From Trebonia sp963737285 (GTDB lineage Bacteria; Actinomycetota; Actinomycetes; Streptosporangiales; Streptosporangiaceae): a stretch of DNA of 64,000 nt. Below, in pieces: positions 62,559 through 64,000 of the stretch. The notes under the pieces were generated by a model, which saw only the letters and a program-made list of their open reading frames with translations, did not search any database and had not been told where the DNA came from. How positions within the stretch are numbered: position 1 is the stretch's first letter; every line of letters starts with the position of its first letter. Location: NCBI GenBank assembly GCA_963737285.1, contig CAVTRT010000002.1, forward strand, positions 558,001 to 622,000, given 5' to 3'. Both the position numbers and the translations under genes were made by a program.

Positions 62559-63411
62559 TCATAAGTCATTCACCGCCTGCGCGATGAGGTCAGCTGACGC
62601 TCCCGGCGACAGGGCCGCCGCCCGGAGCCGGTCAAACGCATCGGCGCACGAGCGCACTTCCCTGTCTTTCTCCAGGTAGACGAAGCCCCCGACGGACTCC
62701 ACGTGAGCAACCCGGGAGTCTGCCCGTTCTGGGAACTCAAGGATGTTGAACGGCCCGCGCAACCCCGCGTCAGCCCCGCTCTCGAACGGCAGCACCTGCA
62801 ATGTCATGCCTGGTACGCCCACGACGTCTAGCATCCGCTTGAGCTGGGCCTTCATCACGGCCGGGCCGCCCACCATGCGCCGGATCACGGCCTCGTCGTG
62901 AATGACCCACAAGTCAAGCGGGGGCTCGATCATCCAGCCGGCCCTGCCGGGCCATCCGCAGATCTACCTGGCGCTCGATCTGCTCCCCCGTAAGCCGCGG
63001 CTGCAGTTCCCTCAGGACCGCTCGCGCGTAGTCCTTCGTCTGAAGCAGCCCATGCACGACCGAGTTCTCGTAGCTGCGGATCTCCGTGGTCTCCGCTTCC
63101 AGGCCCACGAAGATGTCGAAGCCGCTGGGCAGGACGTCGTCGAACGCCGACCACCAGCCTTTTCTGTGCCCCTCGCGGGCCATGTCCACCAGGATCTGCC
63201 GCTGCCCGGAGTCGGTCACCCCGTACATCTCGAGCATCTGGTTGAGATAGGCCGACTTGGTGGGTGCCTTGCCCGTCTCGATGCGCGACAACGTAGATGG
63301 CGCGACGCCGAGCTCCGCCGCTACTTCCTCGAGTTTCAGGCCGTTAGTGTCCCGTAGCTTGCGCAGCTCGCTGCCAAGCCTCCGCCTGCGAACCGTAGGC
63401 CCCGTGGCCAT
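62559..63411 (-). pseudogene. XRE-DUF5753 regulator 2, one frameshift
   Basis: ATG 63411 (Shine-Dalgarno AGGAGG) starts a protein with an XRE domain (LGSELRKLRDTNGLKLEEVA, VAPSTLSRIETGKAPTKSAY) and the first part of DUF5753 (FDIFVGLEAETTEIRSYENS, VVHGLLQTKDYARAVL). This frame stops after RQGRLDDRAPA; another frame continues with LDLWVIHDEAVIRRMVGGPA and ends at 62559 (FVYLEKDREVRSCADAFDRL). Removing one base at the run near 62930 joins them (LDDRPPLDLWVI), giving about 283 residues. The break is thus an insertion, unlike most others here. The gene is preceded by a palindrome matching that of the first XRE gene. Confidence 0.78.
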
Positions 63412-63615
63412 GACATCCACCTCCTTCACCGGGCGGCTCTTCCGGGAAGGCAACACGGCCTTCCGCACGGGCCTGGACTCGCCGCGCCTCGCCACGACAT
63501 TCCGTGGCAAGCACGCGGCCGGCATGTCCCACAGCCGCCGACATACCTCCGGCATGCCATGGGACCCTCGCCGTTGCCCTGACAAGCAGTACCATACATC
63601 GCCATCCCGCTGCAG

Positions 63616-63635
63616 GAAATCCCAAACGGGATTTC
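63616..63635. promoter_or_regulatory. Palindromic operator upstream of XRE regulator 2
   Basis: GAAATCCC (63616-63623), the spacer AAAC and GGGATTTC (63628-63635) form a perfect palindrome 205 bp before the XRE start. With the site at 60831-60860 it defines the shared core ATCCCAAAYGGGAT. Confidence 0.65.
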
Positions 63636-63763
63636 ATCTGCAAAATTTCCCTGACGCACTTGCGCTCGGCGCGCTTGCGGCACCATCATCATATTGAGGC
63701 GGGGGCCGTGTCCGACATGAATGATCTACCGATACCAACGGCTGCAATACGGAACTAGCTCAC

Positions 63764-63819
63764 TAGGTACGACGCTAGGTATAGCACTTAGGTATAGGGC
63801 ACGCAGGGAGCTGTAGGTA
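63764..63819 (+). promoter_or_regulatory. TAGGTA direct repeats at 12-13 bp spacing
   Basis: TAGGTA occurs at 63764, 63776, 63789 and 63814 (distances 12, 13 and 25 bp). This periodic array 73-128 bp upstream of the ATPase gene suggests cooperative binding of a regulator on one DNA face. Confidence 0.45.
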
Positions 63820-63891
63820 GGAATACGGGCCCAACGGCTTTGTAATGCGCATTGCCAGCCCACACCCGTGTGCAATGGGAGGAGCGAGCAG

Positions 63892-64000
63892 ATGGAAAGA
63901 CTCGCCGGGGGCCGCCAGGGACGGTCCGACGCGAGGACCCGAGCGGCAATCCTTGGGTCAGTCACCGTGCCGGGAGAACCGGAGCAGGTAGCGCGTGTAC
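63892..64000 (+). CDS. ATP-binding protein, RsbW-like (partial)
   Basis: ATG 63892 follows a strong ribosome-binding site (GGGAGGAG). The 36 visible codons read MERLAGGRQGRSDARTRAAI then LGSVTVPGEPEQVARV, the usual beginning of actinobacterial histidine-kinase-like ATPases (anti-sigma/serine kinase type) that sit next to XRE-DUF5753 and DUF397 genes. The gene runs past the end of the window, so its catalytic motifs are not visible. Confidence 0.55.
   Translation, partial: MERLAGGRQGRSDARTRAAILGSVTVPGEPEQVARV

Larger units (their letters stand above)
63412..63891. other. Intergenic region with operator and TAGGTA repeats
   Basis: The 480 bp hold no supported gene. They include the XRE operator (63616-63635), then a less GC-rich stretch with four TAGGTA repeats (63764-63819) in front of the partial ATPase gene. 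The plus- and minus-strand promoters of both neighbours must be here. Confidence 0.6.

Overview
The window is one contiguous piece of a very GC-rich actinobacterial chromosome. GC-dominated third codon positions, many GTG starts, XRE-DUF5753/DUF397 pairs (a hallmark of filamentous, spore-forming actinomycetes), a 13E12/DUF222-HNH gene, a PknB-like kinase, an ECF42 sigma factor with its DGPF partner and numerous twin-arginine or lipoprotein secretion signals all point to Actinomycetota, probably a Streptosporangiales/Streptomycetales-type organism. The species cannot be fixed from sequence alone. No rRNA, tRNA, CRISPR array, complete insertion sequence or prophage was seen.

Layout. 0-3 kb: a YbdK-type carboxylate-amine ligase and a secreted CHAP-domain protein with three 60-residue repeats. 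3.3-10.2 kb: a minus-strand operon of two RND permeases around a very short lipoprotein that resembles only the last domain of an RND adaptor; the second permease has lost the TM4 proton-relay residues. 10.4-20.2 kb is a gene graveyard: a VC0807-type membrane protein with an in-frame stop, a helicase fragment, a truncated IPT/TIG protein, pieces of TPR-CHAT genes in both orientations, and a fragment of an HNH gene whose intact copy lies at 28.5 kb. It is interspersed with a DUF222-HNH gene, an ECF sigma factor and an Asp-box propeller protein. 20.4-25 kb: a secreted NHL-repeat protein plus Tat phospholipase C-type phosphoesterase, divergent from a GntR regulator across a perfect palindrome. 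25-31.3 kb: a YVTN propeller, a cold-shock protein translationally coupled to a methyltransferase, an intact HNH endonuclease, a regulator fragment and a sulfotransferase.

31.4-37.4 kb: a Ser/Thr kinase upstream of a 1258-residue STAND NTPase with a membrane segment and 14 WD40 repeats. 38-44.5 kb: DUF4236 protein, ABC-F ATPase, GntR regulator, class C beta-lactamase-like hydrolase, a 46-residue gene and a Cys-rich protein. 44.7-50 kb: an ECF42/DGPF pair, an AbiEi-DUF559 protein, a TIGR00027 methyltransferase, and an unknown gene behind a LexA-like site next to a DUF1707 protein. 50-60 kb: GT87 mannosyltransferase, HAD phosphatase, CynX-type MFS transporter, HEXXH protein, two aldo/keto reductases, a MATE-quinone reductase pair and a trypsin-like protease. 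61-64 kb: two XRE-DUF5753 regulators, each behind the same palindrome, two DUF397 proteins and the start of an RsbW-like ATPase.

About a dozen otherwise well-preserved genes carry one frame break, and nearly all are repaired by adding one base. This looks more like indel-type sequence error than mass gene decay, so the frameshifted genes in the list may be functional. The graveyard fragments are a separate case and look genuinely decayed.
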